Of a DNA stretch of 64,000 nt, positions 18,280 to 27,021 are shown in pieces; position 1 is the first letter of the stretch; each line of letters starts with the position of its first letter. The stretch comes from Alcaligenaceae bacterium (GTDB lineage Bacteria > Pseudomonadota > Gammaproteobacteria > Burkholderiales > Burkholderiaceae_B), in NCBI GenBank assembly GCA_013416435.1, contig JACCEN010000002.1, positions 275,649 through 339,648 on the forward strand, in the 5' to 3' direction. A program made the translations under genes and the position numbers. Under the pieces are notes generated by a model. That model had not been told where the DNA came from, did not search any database, and worked only from the letters and a program-made list of their open reading frames with translations.

Positions 18280-18900
18280 TCAAGCGACGTACTCGAGCAC
18301 CGTGAAGTAGTGGCAGGCGCTGCCCGCCAGCACGAACAGATGCCACACACCGTGCCCGTAGGCCCATTTCTCGTCGGTGGCGTAGAAGACGATGCCGCCC
18401 GTGTAGACCAGGCCGCCCAAGGCCAGCCAGCGAAAGCCTTCCCACGTCAGCGCATCGACCAGCGGCGCCACCGCAATGAGGGCAAGCCAGCCCATGGCCA
18501 CATACAGTATCAATGAAAATATGCGCAAGCCCCGGGCCAGCCAGATCTCCTGCACGATGCCCACCAGCGCCAGGCCCCATACGGTGCCGAACAGCGACCA
18601 GCCCCATGCGCCGCGCAGGCTGACCAGTGCAAAAGGCGTATAGCTGCCCGCTATCAATAGATAGATGGCGCAATGATCGAACTTGCACCAGATGCGCTTG
18701 GCGCGTCCGCGCAGGCTGTGATACAGGGTCGAGGCCAGGTACAGCCACAGCAACATCGCCCCGTAGATGCTGAAACTCACGACCTTCCATGGGTCTCCCG
18801 CCAGCGCACCCTGAACGATCAGGAAGATGCCTCCGGCCAGCGCGACGATCGCGCCTGCAAGATGGGTAAGACTGTTGAAGCGCTCGCCTTCAGGCCACAT
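18280..18900 (-). CDS. PAQR / hemolysin III family membrane protein
   Basis: A 206-residue seven-helix membrane protein. The conserved motifs are NSLTHLAG near the N-terminus, TLYHSLRG and FDHCAIYLLIAGSYTPFAL after helix 2, and GVWHLFVLAGSACHYFTVL at the C-terminus; the histidines and aspartate form the predicted metal site. I start at 18900 (MWPEGERFNS) because GGAG and GGAAGG precede it; the open frame extends upstream without conserved residues. The family is called hemolysin III but is not a proven cytolysin. It converges with the cation transporter. Confidence 0.92.
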   Translation of the reverse strand: MWPEGERFNSLTHLAGAIVALAGGIFLIVQGALAGDPWKVVSFSIYGAMLLWLYLASTLYHSLRGRAKRIWCKFDHCAIYLLIAGSYTPFALVSLRGAWGWSLFGTVWGLALVGIVQEIWLARGLRIFSLILYVAMGWLALIAVAPLVDALTWEGFRWLALGGLVYTGGIVFYATDEKWAYGHGVWHLFVLAGSACHYFTVLEYVA

Positions 18901-19073
18901 GCCTTCCGCTCCGGATGAATTCGATGATGGAAAAACGCCACTATGACGGGTTCCGGCCAGGCATAAGCTCATGACCACACGGGAAATATGCTTATTCGCT
19001 TTTGTTCGTTCTACTCGTCGACGCTTTTCAATAGACTCCAGGGAACGCCCTCTTATTCGAAACAGGTATATTG

Positions 19074-19640
19074 ATGAGCCGTCTTACAATCCACACCGTA
19101 GATTCCGCCCCCGAAGCCGCCCGCGAGCGCGTCGAGGCCGCCCAGAAAGCGAACGGCTTCCTGCCGAATCTCATTGGCGTGCTGGCCAATGCCCCCACAG
19201 CCCTCGAAACCTACCAGGTGGTAAGCGCCATCAACGGCCGCAGCAGCCTCAGTCCGGCCGAGCGCGAAGTCGTCCAGATCACGGCCGCTACGCTGAATGA
19301 CTGCGGTTTCTGTGTCGCCGGACACACCAAGCTGTCCCTGAAGAAGCTCCAGATGCCCGAAGCGGTGGTCGATGCGCTGCGCAAGGTCGAAGCCATCGAT
19401 GACCCCAAGCTCGATGCCCTGGCGCGCTTCAGCATCGCCGTCATCGAAAAGAAAGGCCAGGTGTCCGATGAGGACCTGGCCGCCTTCCGCGCCGTCGGCT
19501 ATGGGGATCAGCAGGCGCTGGAAGTCGTGCTCGGCGTAAGCCTGGCCACCTTGTGCAACTATGCCAACAGCCTGGCCCGAACCCCCATCAATCCCGAGCT
19601 GCAGCCTTACGCCAACCCCGAGCTCACCGCATTCGCCTGA
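19074..19640 (+). CDS. Carboxymuconolactone decarboxylase / AhpD-like protein
   Basis: A 188-residue all-helical protein with the AhpD active site CxxCxxxH as C77-x2-C80-x3-H84 (LNDCGFCVAGH). Many such proteins are peroxidase or disulfide-reductase partners in oxidative metabolism and not true decarboxylases. ATG at 19074 is preferred to the adjacent TTG. It is followed after 20 bases by an acyl-CoA dehydrogenase-fold gene, rubredoxin and an ABC transporter, suggesting one operon. It may handle peroxide or redox cycling for the flavoenzyme next door; this is inference. Confidence 0.9.
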   Translation: MSRLTIHTVDSAPEAARERVEAAQKANGFLPNLIGVLANAPTALETYQVVSAINGRSSLSPAEREVVQITAATLNDCGFCVAGHTKLSLKKLQMPEAVVDALRKVEAIDDPKLDALARFSIAVIEKKGQVSDEDLAAFRAVGYGDQQALEVVLGVSLATLCNYANSLARTPINPELQPYANPELTAFA

Positions 19641-19660
19641 TCGGCGAACGAATACCAGCC

Positions 19661-20782
19661 ATGACTACGACAACCCAGGCGGATGCCCTGATCGACTCGG
19701 TCGCGGCGCTGATCAAGACGGATCTCGCCCCCATCAGCGCCGCGGTGGACCAGGAAGGACGCTATCCCATCGAATTCCTCCGCAAGCTGGCCAAGGCCGG
19801 CGGCTTCGCGGCAGCCGTGCCAAAAGCCTACGGCGGGCTCGCGCTGGGGCTCGCCCCGCAGATCCATGTCATCAGCGAAGTGGGCAGCGAGTGCGGTTCC
19901 ACCGCCTTCCTGGTGTGGTGCCAGAGCACCTGCGCACTTTATCTGCTGCAGTCGCCCAACGAAGCCGTGCGCGAGCGCTATCTTCGGGCGGTGGCCTCAG
20001 GCGAGATCCTGGCGGGTACCGGCATGTCCAATACAGTCAAACACTTGGCGGGCATCGAGAACATACACCTCAAGGCGCGGCGAAATGCCGATGGCTACGA
20101 GGTATCCGGTTCTTTGCCATGGGTGTCGAATGTCGGTGAAGCGCATCTTGCCATCGTCGCGGCATCGGTGGAGGACGGCGGCTACGTGATGTTCGCCGTG
20201 CACGGCGACGCCGAAGGCGTGAGCCTGCACCCCTGCCCCGACTTCTCCGGCCTGGAGGGCACGCAAACACTCAATATCCGCATGAAGGACGTTCGCGTTC
20301 CCAATGGCGACGTGCTTGCGCACCCCGACCAGTTCGGGGCCTACATGGCGAGCATCAAGCCCGCCTTCGTGCTGGGCCAGCTCGGCATGGGCTTCGGCGT
20401 GACCGACGGCTCGCTGCGCACCATTCGTGAAAGCAACGTCGCCGGCGCTCACGTCAACCAGTTCCTGGATGATCAGGGCGAGGCGCTGGCCAATGAAGCA
20501 GCCGCATTGAAAGCCAACGCCGTGCGCTTGTCCCAACAGGCAGACGCCGGCACCGCCGCCCTCATCGATGTACTGCGCCTGCGCCTTGCCACATCGGAAC
20601 TCACTCTGCGGGCGGCGAACTCGGCCGTGCTGCATGCGGGCGCGAAGGGATACCTGATGCGCCATCCGGCGCAGCGCCGCCTGCGCGAAGCCGTTTTCGT
20701 GGCCATCGTCACGCCGGCGCTCAAGCATTTGCGCAAGGAAATCCATGCGCTGGAGCAAACCGCGGAGGTACACGCAGCATGA
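19661..20782 (+). CDS. Acyl-CoA dehydrogenase-fold flavoprotein
   Basis: A 373-residue protein of the acyl-CoA dehydrogenase superfamily. The N-terminal helical domain contains PKAYGGLALG, the middle domain GTGMSNTVKHLAGIENIHLK and SGSLPWVSNVGEAHLA, and the C-terminal helical domain AVLHAGAKGYLMRHPAQRRLREA. The superfamily includes true dehydrogenases and flavin monooxygenases (DszC/SfnB type). Genes for rubredoxin (overlapping by four bases) and an SsuABC-like transporter suggest a redox enzyme acting on an imported small molecule, possibly an organosulfur compound. No substrate can be named from the sequence. Confidence 0.88.
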   Translation: MTTTTQADALIDSVAALIKTDLAPISAAVDQEGRYPIEFLRKLAKAGGFAAAVPKAYGGLALGLAPQIHVISEVGSECGSTAFLVWCQSTCALYLLQSPNEAVRERYLRAVASGEILAGTGMSNTVKHLAGIENIHLKARRNADGYEVSGSLPWVSNVGEAHLAIVAASVEDGGYVMFAVHGDAEGVSLHPCPDFSGLEGTQTLNIRMKDVRVPNGDVLAHPDQFGAYMASIKPAFVLGQLGMGFGVTDGSLRTIRESNVAGAHVNQFLDDQGEALANEAAALKANAVRLSQQADAGTAALIDVLRLRLATSELTLRAANSAVLHAGAKGYLMRHPAQRRLREAVFVAIVTPALKHLRKEIHALEQTAEVHAA

Positions 20783-20946
20783 GCCGCCAATGGATGTGCG
20801 GCCCTTGCGGCCTGATCTACGACGAGACTGCGGGCATGCCCGAACACGGCATCGCCGCCGGCACCCGTTTCGAAGACATTCCCGACGATTGGATATGCCC
20901 TGATTGCGGGGTTACCAAGGCCGATTTTTACCTATTGCCGGACTAG
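20779..20946 (+). CDS. Rubredoxin
   Basis: A complete 55-residue rubredoxin. The single iron is held by C7, C10, C40 and C43 in MCGPCGLIYDE and DWICPDCGVTKADF. Spacing and the aromatic core (W5, Y14, F31, W38) are typical. Its ATG overlaps the stop of the preceding flavoenzyme (ATGA), so the two are translationally coupled and rubredoxin is probably its electron donor or acceptor. Only repeats lie between it and the ABC genes. Confidence 0.95.
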   Translation: MSRQWMCGPCGLIYDETAGMPEHGIAAGTRFEDIPDDWICPDCGVTKADFYLLPD

Positions 20947-20948
20947 GG

Positions 20949-21082
20949 GGGGTCAGACCCCCTACGGGGTCTGACCCCAACCGATCCAAGCCGAGGGGTC
21001 AAGCCGAGGGGTCAGACCCCACATGGGGTCTGGCCCCAGCCAATCCAAGCCAGGGGTCGGACCCCGTACGGGGTCCGACCCC
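20949..21082. repeat. Cluster of three palindromic repeats between rubredoxin and ABC genes
   Basis: Three copies lie at 20949-20978 (A variant, centre CTAC), 21008-21037 (A variant with one arm changed, GGGGTCTGGCCCC) and 21053-21082 (G variant, GGGGTCGGACCCC-GTAC-GGGGTCCGACCCC). A half-like GGGGTCAAG at 20995 separates the first two. The cluster ends 19 bases before the ABC ATPase ATG, so it could affect expression of the transporter relative to the enzyme genes. Confidence 0.95.
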
Positions 21083-21101
21083 ACATAACGCAGCTAACGA
21101 C

Positions 21102-21914
21102 ATGAACACAACACGCAGCGCGGCGGCCATTCTGGAAGCAGACGATATCCACCTGGGCTACCGTCGCCCTGGCACCGCTCCGCATACGGTGCTGCGCAAT
21201 TTCTCGCTGCGTCTCATGCCCGGCGAAGTCATTGCCGTCCTGGGTCCCAGCGGCGTAGGCAAGTCTTCGCTGCTGCGCGTGCTGGCCGGCTTGCAGCAGG
21301 CCGACCGCGGCAGCGTACGGATCAATGGCGAACCCTTGCGCGGGCCGCATCCTCGATCCAGCTTCGTCTTCCAGGACCCCAGCCTGCTGCCGTGGCTGAC
21401 CCTGGAAGAAAACGTGGCGTTCGGCCTGGATTTCAAGCATCAGCCCAATATCGAAAAAGAAGAGAAGCAAGCCAGGGTGAGCGCCGCCATCGACGAAACA
21501 GGCTTACGGGGCGCTAATGCCCGCTATCCGTCGGAGCTTTCCGGCGGCATGGCGCAACGCGCCGCGCTTGCGCGCAGCCTGGCGCGGCAGCCCGAAATCC
21601 TGCTGCTGGACGAACCTTTCAGCGCACTGGACGAAATCACCCGTGGCGACATGCAGGCCCTGCTGCAAAAGATCACCGCTCATCATGGCACAGCCGCCGT
21701 CCTGGTCACGCACGATATCGACGAAGCCCTGATCCTGGCCGACCGCATCATCCTGATCGGCGACAACCCCGGCCGCAAGATCGGCGAATGGACGCTCGCC
21801 GCCGAACACCCTCGCGACCCGCTCGAGCCCGGGCTGAGCGGGATACGCCTGGAAATCATGAAGCTGCTGCGTGAAACCCGCCGGACAGCACCAAGCCTAG
21901 AAACCGCGGCATAG
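21102..21914 (+). CDS. ABC transporter ATP-binding protein (SsuB/TauB/NrtD-like)
   Basis: A 270-residue ABC ATPase with Walker A GPSGVGKS at 48-55, signature LSGGMAQRAALARSLA and Walker B ILLLDEPFSALDE followed by the H-loop VLVTHDIDEAL. The family energises import of sulfonates, taurine or nitrate. The frame is open back through the palindromic repeats, but the conserved N-terminus starts at MNTTRSAAAILEADDIHLGY, so I place the start at 21102. The periplasmic receptor and permease genes follow directly. Confidence 0.93.
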   Translation: MNTTRSAAAILEADDIHLGYRRPGTAPHTVLRNFSLRLMPGEVIAVLGPSGVGKSSLLRVLAGLQQADRGSVRINGEPLRGPHPRSSFVFQDPSLLPWLTLEENVAFGLDFKHQPNIEKEEKQARVSAAIDETGLRGANARYPSELSGGMAQRAALARSLARQPEILLLDEPFSALDEITRGDMQALLQKITAHHGTAAVLVTHDIDEALILADRIILIGDNPGRKIGEWTLAAEHPRDPLEPGLSGIRLEIMKLLRETRRTAPSLETAA

Positions 21915-21943
21915 CGCCGTAACGCCTCCCCAAGGAGCATTGC

Positions 21944-23146
21944 ATGACTGACTTCGGCGACTTCAAAGCCACACTCCAGACTCGGCGGCAGTTCTTGAAA
22001 CTGTCGACCCTGTTCTCCGCCGCGGGCGCCCTTCCCCTGCTGCAAATGGCCAGTGCCGCCCGCGCTGCCCAACCCGACGCGCCGCTGCGCATCGGCTATC
22101 TGCCCATCACCGATGCAACACCGCTGCTCGTCGCTCACCACAACGGGCTATTCGAGCAACAAGGCCTGCAGGTGGAAAAGCCGCGGCTGTTTCGCAGCTG
22201 GGCACAAATCGTCGAAGCCTTCCTCGCCGGCCAGGTCAATGCCGTGCACCTGTTGTCGCCGATGACCGTGTGGGCACGCTACGGCAGCCAATCACGCGCC
22301 AAGGTCGTCGCCTGGAACCATATGTCGGGCTCCGGCCTGACGGTGCAGCACCACATCAACCGCGTGGCCGACCTGGGCGGCACCACCGTCGCCATCCCGT
22401 TCTGGTATTCGCTGCACAACATCGTGCTGCAGCACCTGCTCAAGAGCCAGGGCCTGGAACCCATCAGCGACGGCAATCCCGGCCCGAAGCAGGTCAAGCT
22501 GGTGGTCATGGCGCCTTCCGACATGGTGCCCGCGCTGGCCAACAAGCAGATCGCCGGCTATACGGTGGCCGAGCCCTTCAATGCCAATGCGGAAGTGCTC
22601 AAGGTCGGGAAAATCCTTCGCTTCACGGGCGACGTCTGGAAGGACCACGCCTGTTGCGTCGTTCTGATGCATGAGCAGGATCTCGAACAACGGCCCGAAT
22701 GGTCGCAGAAAGTCGTGAACGGCATCGTCCGCGCGCAAGCCTGGATACAGGACAACCGACAGGAAACAGCCCGCATCCTGTCACGCGACAATCCTCAGAA
22801 GTACACACCGCATACCTACGAGGCGCTGGCCAATGTGCTGGAGCCCGAACGCATGGACAATGCGCACTACGAAGGCACAGGCGCCATCGTCAACAAGGAC
22901 TGGAAAGAAAAACGCATCGACTTCCAGCCGTATCCCTACCCCAGCTATACCGAAGAACTCATCCGCAAGCTGAAGACCACGCTGGTTTCCGGCCAGAACG
23001 CCTTCCTTCAAGAGCTTGATCCGGCGTTCGTCGCACGCGACCTCGTGGACGACCGGTATGTGAAGCAGGCGATCCTGGCCAATGGCGGGCCCGCCGCTTT
23101 CGGTCTGCCGGATTCGTTCTCGCGCGTAGAAACCATTACCACCTGA
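21944..23146 (+). CDS. ABC transporter substrate-binding protein (SsuA/NrtA-like)
   Basis: A 400-residue periplasmic receptor. The N-terminus has a twin-arginine type signal (TRRQFLKLS, then a hydrophobic stretch to AARAAQPD). Mature blocks LRIGYLPITDATPLLVAHHN and EAFLAGQVNAVHLLSPMT are typical of the NMT1/SsuA fold. AAGGAG precedes the ATG. Tat export would suggest a folded protein or cofactor, though the fold normally has none; a Sec route is not excluded. The ligand is unknown, with sulfonate-like or related oxyanions most likely from family. Confidence 0.9.
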   Translation: MTDFGDFKATLQTRRQFLKLSTLFSAAGALPLLQMASAARAAQPDAPLRIGYLPITDATPLLVAHHNGLFEQQGLQVEKPRLFRSWAQIVEAFLAGQVNAVHLLSPMTVWARYGSQSRAKVVAWNHMSGSGLTVQHHINRVADLGGTTVAIPFWYSLHNIVLQHLLKSQGLEPISDGNPGPKQVKLVVMAPSDMVPALANKQIAGYTVAEPFNANAEVLKVGKILRFTGDVWKDHACCVVLMHEQDLEQRPEWSQKVVNGIVRAQAWIQDNRQETARILSRDNPQKYTPHTYEALANVLEPERMDNAHYEGTGAIVNKDWKEKRIDFQPYPYPSYTEELIRKLKTTLVSGQNAFLQELDPAFVARDLVDDRYVKQAILANGGPAAFGLPDSFSRVETITT

Positions 23147-23164
23147 CGCTGACAGGACACGCCC

Positions 23165-23995
23165 ATGCGCTCAACCCCTGCCCAAGACGCCCACGTTTCC
23201 CATCCCGTAGCCGGAATCTCATTCCAGCCGTTGCGCTGGCCGGGCTTGCGCCCACAGTTGGCCTATGGCCTGGCCGGCATGGCGGTGCTGGTCGGGCTCT
23301 GGGCTTTGGGCACCCACTTGCTGGCCGGCGGCCTGCCCTTGGCGGCCTCGCTGGCGCCGGGAGCCACCTTTCAGAGCCTGTACGAACTGCTGAGCACTGG
23401 ACAACTGACCAGCCACACGGCGATGAGCTTGCAGCGCGTGCTGGTCGGGCTCGCGCTGGCATTGCTGATCGGCGTGCCGGTGGGGCTGGCTGTGGGCGGA
23501 TCCAGAACGCTGGAGAACGCCAGCAGCACGGCCTTCCAGTTCCTGCGCATGATCTCGCCCCTGTCCTGGATGCCCATCGCAGTGATGGTTTTCGGCATCG
23601 GCGACGCGCCCATCTATTTCCTGCTGACCTTTGCCGCCGTCTGGCCCATCATGCTCAACACCGCCGCCGGCGTGCGCCAATTGGATCCGAAATGGCTGAT
23701 GCTGGCGAAAAGCCTCAGCGCGACACGCAGCGAAGTCTTGTTCCGCATCGTCGTGCCAGGCATCCTGGGCAACGTACTGACCGGGGTGCGGCTGGCCATC
23801 GGTGTCATCTGGATCGTTCTCGTCCCCTGCGAGATGCTGGGCGTGAGTTCGGGATTGGGCTACTACATACTGGACACCCGCGACCGCCTGGCCTATTCCG
23901 AGCTCATGGCCGTCATCGTACTGATCGGTGCCCTGGGCTTCCTGCTGGACGGCCTGGCCCAGCGCGCCTACCGCTACTGGGCGCGCAAGCCATAA
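23165..23995 (+). CDS. ABC transporter permease (SsuC/TauC-like)
   Basis: A 276-residue inner-membrane permease with about six helices. The EAA-like loop is in the segment WLMLAKSLSATRSEVLFRIV followed by PGILGNVLTGVRLAIGVIW, which contacts the ATPase. Start ATG at 23165 lies 18 bases after the receptor gene. It ends the operon; the next gene converges, with one palindromic repeat between. Confidence 0.93.
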   Translation: MRSTPAQDAHVSHPVAGISFQPLRWPGLRPQLAYGLAGMAVLVGLWALGTHLLAGGLPLAASLAPGATFQSLYELLSTGQLTSHTAMSLQRVLVGLALALLIGVPVGLAVGGSRTLENASSTAFQFLRMISPLSWMPIAVMVFGIGDAPIYFLLTFAAVWPIMLNTAAGVRQLDPKWLMLAKSLSATRSEVLFRIVVPGILGNVLTGVRLAIGVIWIVLVPCEMLGVSSGLGYYILDTRDRLAYSELMAVIVLIGALGFLLDGLAQRAYRYWARKP

Positions 23996-24009
23996 AGGGC
24001 CTGACGGAA

Positions 24010-24039
24010 GGGGTCAGACCCTGTACGGGGTCTGACCCC
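24010..24039. repeat. Palindromic repeat between convergent genes
   Basis: GGGGTCAGACCCT-GTAC-GGGGTCTGACCCC, with one mismatch at an arm end. It lies between the ABC permease stop (23995) and the MFS stop (24047), where it could act as a bidirectional terminator. Confidence 0.95.
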
Positions 24040-24046
24040 GGTCGAG

Positions 24047-25273
24047 TTACGATGGGGCCTGATCCCGCGGGTCGGAGGGCAGCAGCAAAACGATCGCCGC
24101 CGTGCAGACCGCGGTGCCCGCCATGCCTAGAAACAGCGATGCGAAGCTTGACGCCTTGACGACGGGGCCCAGCAGCCAGACTGCAAGAGAGCTCACCCCG
24201 AAAGACACCGCCAGGCGCATGCCGGCCACGCGCGAGCGCATGCTGTCGTCTACGTACTTGACGATCATGGCGTCGGTGAATGGAATGCTGCCGAAAATGC
24301 AGACCATGGCGCCAAGCAGCGCGAAGAACAGCCACCAGCCGTTGGCCATGGCGGCCAGCACCAGCCAGGGAATCTGTGCCAGCACCATGCATAGATACAG
24401 GCGCTTGAGCGGAATCTTGTCGATCAAGTGGCCGACAACCACCTGAGTCAACGACGCCAAGGTATAGATGATGGCCAGCAACAGCCCGATCAGCGCCGGG
24501 TCGTGGATCAGGCCACTGAAGCGCTCCGTCAGCAACTGGGTATTGCCGTTGGTGGTGAAGTTGAACAGCAGGCTGCCCGTAATGGCGGCCGCGGTCATCA
24601 CGAGCAAAGCCTTGGCCAACTGGCCGGGGGGCAACACGACTTGAGGCGGCTTGCGGCTGCGTCCGGGCGCCGGGCCTTGCGGCTCGCACAGCAGCGCAAA
24701 TGCCAGACCGCAAGCCAGTGCGATCACGCCCGGAACGGCGAATGCAGCGCGCCAGCCCCACCACTGCACCAGAAACCCCGTAAGCAAAGCGGCGCCCGCC
24801 ACGCCCAGGTTGCCGGCCAGACCGTTGATGCCGATTACCGCGCCGGGCCGGCTGGCGCGCTGGACCAGCATGGGAATGCCCACCGGGTGATAAATGGATG
24901 CGAAGATGCCGATCAGCGCCAGCCCGCCCGCAAGCTGCCATGGACCTTGTGCCAATGACGTAAGCAGTGCCGCCACGCCCAAGCCGAAGAAGAAAACGAG
25001 CATCATCTGCCGGCGCCCCCAAAGGTCGCCCAGCCGGCCGGCGGGCACCGACCCGATGCCGAATAGAAAGAAGGCACCCACGCTGTAAGGCATCAGGTCT
25101 TCCCAATGCGCGAAACCGAACTCGGTGGCGATGGCCCCCACGGCCGTCGCGAAGATGAGCAGGAACAGGTGATCGAGCGCGTGCCCCACATTGAGCAGCA
25201 GCGTCACTTGGCGAGGGTGGTCCTTGACCACGGCGGACTCGAGTTCCACCGACAATGAGCTTTTCGTATTCAT
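24047..25273 (-). CDS. Major facilitator superfamily transporter
   Basis: A 408-residue, 12-helix MFS protein. The loop 2-3 region reads GSVPAGRLGDLWGRRQMM, the A-like motif of drug/proton antiporters and sugar or organic-acid carriers. HALDHLFLLIFATAVGAI is helix 1. Substrate unknown. It is transcribed divergently from an AraC regulator with only 63 bases between starts, a standard arrangement for a regulator and its efflux or uptake gene. Confidence 0.9.
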   Translation of the reverse strand: MNTKSSLSVELESAVVKDHPRQVTLLLNVGHALDHLFLLIFATAVGAIATEFGFAHWEDLMPYSVGAFFLFGIGSVPAGRLGDLWGRRQMMLVFFFGLGVAALLTSLAQGPWQLAGGLALIGIFASIYHPVGIPMLVQRASRPGAVIGINGLAGNLGVAGAALLTGFLVQWWGWRAAFAVPGVIALACGLAFALLCEPQGPAPGRSRKPPQVVLPPGQLAKALLVMTAAAITGSLLFNFTTNGNTQLLTERFSGLIHDPALIGLLLAIIYTLASLTQVVVGHLIDKIPLKRLYLCMVLAQIPWLVLAAMANGWWLFFALLGAMVCIFGSIPFTDAMIVKYVDDSMRSRVAGMRLAVSFGVSSLAVWLLGPVVKASSFASLFLGMAGTAVCTAAIVLLLPSDPRDQAPS

Positions 25274-25275
25274 AT

Positions 25276-25332
25276 CGATAGTCTGACTGATATAAAATCA
25301 GTCGTCTTTCGAGGTTTTTCCATAGACTATCG
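25276..25332. promoter_or_regulatory. Nested inverted repeats in the MFS/AraC divergent promoter
   Basis: Two perfect inverted repeats are nested: outer CGATAGTCT (25276-25284) with AGACTATCG (25324-25332), and inner GACTGAT (25285-25291) with ATCAGTC (25297-25303). The outer right arm ends four bases before the AraC ATG. AraC proteins often bind such sites; the fit is by position and symmetry only. Confidence 0.65.
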
Positions 25333-25336
25333 CGAA

Positions 25337-26131
25337 ATGGACACCTTAACTCTCCAAGCCGGCCCCCATGCAATTTCCCCGGTCGTTCTGCCCGACGCGG
25401 CCGAAGGACCCATGCTGGTTGCCCGCCATCGCTCGTTTCCCGCCGGCGCGCATATCCCGGCCCATCAGCACATACGCGGCCAGTTCCTGTTTGCCGCGGC
25501 CGGCACGATGTTCGTGCGCACCCCCGGCCATGCTTGGCTGGTGCCTCCAAGCCGAGCCCTATGGATTCCCGCCGGCATCGAACATGCGATCGACGCCCAT
25601 GGCGAGCTGGACATGCGTACCCTCTATCTGGATGCGGCCAGCGCCGCTCGGCTGCCGCAAGCATGCGCGGTGCTGGATGTCACAGCCCTGCTGCGCGAAC
25701 TCATCAAGCGCATGACCTCGTCCATATCGCTCGACGGCAAAGAAGCCATTGCATTGATCGGACAACTGGCGGTCCTGGAAATCAGCCGGCTGCAAAGCTG
25801 CGCGCTGGAGCTACCGCTGCCGGCCAGCGCCGACCTGCTCGATCTGTGCGAACGAGTGCTGCAGAACCCCACGCGCGTCGATGACGAGCCGGTTCCCGGA
25901 AGCAATCGCCGCCTTTATCGGCGGTTCCGGACCGAGACTGGGCTCAGCTATGTGCAATGGCGCAAGCAGGCCTGCCTGCTCCATGCGGTACGCCTGCTCG
26001 GTGCAGGCCAGCCGGTCACCCAGGTTGCCCTGGACCTGGGATACGAAAGCCCGAGCGCGTTCTCGACGATGTTCCGCCGCAGCCTGGGCGTCACGCCGCG
26101 CGCATTCTCGCCACGGCATACCAAGACATAG
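25337..26131 (+). CDS. AraC-family transcriptional regulator with cupin sensor
   Basis: A 264-residue regulator. Residues about 20-100 form a cupin-like sensor (RHRSFPAGAHIPAHQH, FVRTPGHAWLVPPSRALWIP). The C-terminal AraC double helix-turn-helix ends with VTQVALDLGYESPSAFSTMF and RRSLGVTPRAF. It resembles the NimR/RipA group that controls a divergent MFS gene. No Shine-Dalgarno is evident. Ligand unknown. Confidence 0.93.
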   Translation: MDTLTLQAGPHAISPVVLPDAAEGPMLVARHRSFPAGAHIPAHQHIRGQFLFAAAGTMFVRTPGHAWLVPPSRALWIPAGIEHAIDAHGELDMRTLYLDAASAARLPQACAVLDVTALLRELIKRMTSSISLDGKEAIALIGQLAVLEISRLQSCALELPLPASADLLDLCERVLQNPTRVDDEPVPGSNRRLYRRFRTETGLSYVQWRKQACLLHAVRLLGAGQPVTQVALDLGYESPSAFSTMFRRSLGVTPRAFSPRHTKT

Positions 26132-26142
26132 CGAAGACCCTC

Positions 26143-27021
26143 ATGGACGACACGACAAACACTTTCAATCGGCTTCGTCCGCGATTGCAGAAGATCGCTT
26201 ACCGGATGCTGGGCGCGGTCGCCGAAGCGGAAGACGTCGTGCAGGATGCCTGGCTGCGCTGGCATGCGGCGCAGCCAGATGTCGACAATGCCGAAGCATG
26301 GCTCGTCTCGGTGACGACCCGCCTGTCCATTGACCGGCTGCGCGCCGCCAAGATCCAGCGGGAATACTATTCAGGAATCTGGCTGCCGGAGCCCCAGATG
26401 ACCGAGCCGCCGGCAACGCCCGAACAGATCAACGAACGTGCCGACGATGTATCGATGGCCTTCCTGATACTGCTCGAAAGGCTTACACCCGAAGCCCGCG
26501 CCGCCTTCCTTCTGCATGAAGTCTTCGATGTCGACTATGATCGGATCGCCGATACGCTGGGCAAGACCCAGGCGGCATGCCGGCAGCTCGTAAGCCGGGC
26601 AAAAGCGCAACTGCGCGACGATCGCCCGCGATTTACCGTGCCCCGCGCGACGCATCATCGTCTGATGCAGACCTTTGCCCAGGTCCTTGAACGCGGCGAC
26701 CTTGCCGGAATCCATGCGCTGCTTGCCGAAGACGCCATGCTGATGGGCGACGGCGGAGGCCGGGTCAGCAGCTTTCCCAAGCCCATGGTGGGCGGCAGGC
26801 GCATCGCGCAACTCTTCTTTGCCGCAACGCGGCGCTACAAAGACGAACTGCACATCGAACTGGCCGCCCTCAATGGACAGTGGGCTCTGCTGCGCTTCAT
26901 CCAGGGCCGGCTGGAATCCGCGCAGCTTTTCGAACTGGACGGCGAGCGCATTGCCCGCATCTACGTCCAGCGCAACCCCGACAAGCTGATCCGCATCGCA
27001 GCGGCCCACTCCGGCCGCTAG
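26143..27021 (+). CDS. ECF41-type RNA polymerase sigma factor (SigJ-like)
   Basis: A 292-residue extracytoplasmic-function sigma factor with a SnoaL-like C-terminal extension in place of a separate anti-sigma gene. Region 2 covers about 5-75 and region 4 about 105-160. All three ECF41 signatures are visible: WLPEP at 80-84, DGGGR at 203-207 and NPDKL at 278-282. In this family the extension controls activity of the sigma core. The start at 26143 (MDDTTNTFNRL) fits the family. The next gene encodes the CMD partner typical of ECF41 loci. The gene follows the AraC gene by 11 bases. Confidence 0.95.
   Translation: MDDTTNTFNRLRPRLQKIAYRMLGAVAEAEDVVQDAWLRWHAAQPDVDNAEAWLVSVTTRLSIDRLRAAKIQREYYSGIWLPEPQMTEPPATPEQINERADDVSMAFLILLERLTPEARAAFLLHEVFDVDYDRIADTLGKTQAACRQLVSRAKAQLRDDRPRFTVPRATHHRLMQTFAQVLERGDLAGIHALLAEDAMLMGDGGGRVSSFPKPMVGGRRIAQLFFAATRRYKDELHIELAALNGQWALLRFIQGRLESAQLFELDGERIARIYVQRNPDKLIRIAAAHSGR

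Noticed and set aside
24010..24039. Palindromes as classic rho-independent terminators
   Set aside because: No copy is followed by a T-run on either side, so intrinsic termination by the standard mechanism is not supported.
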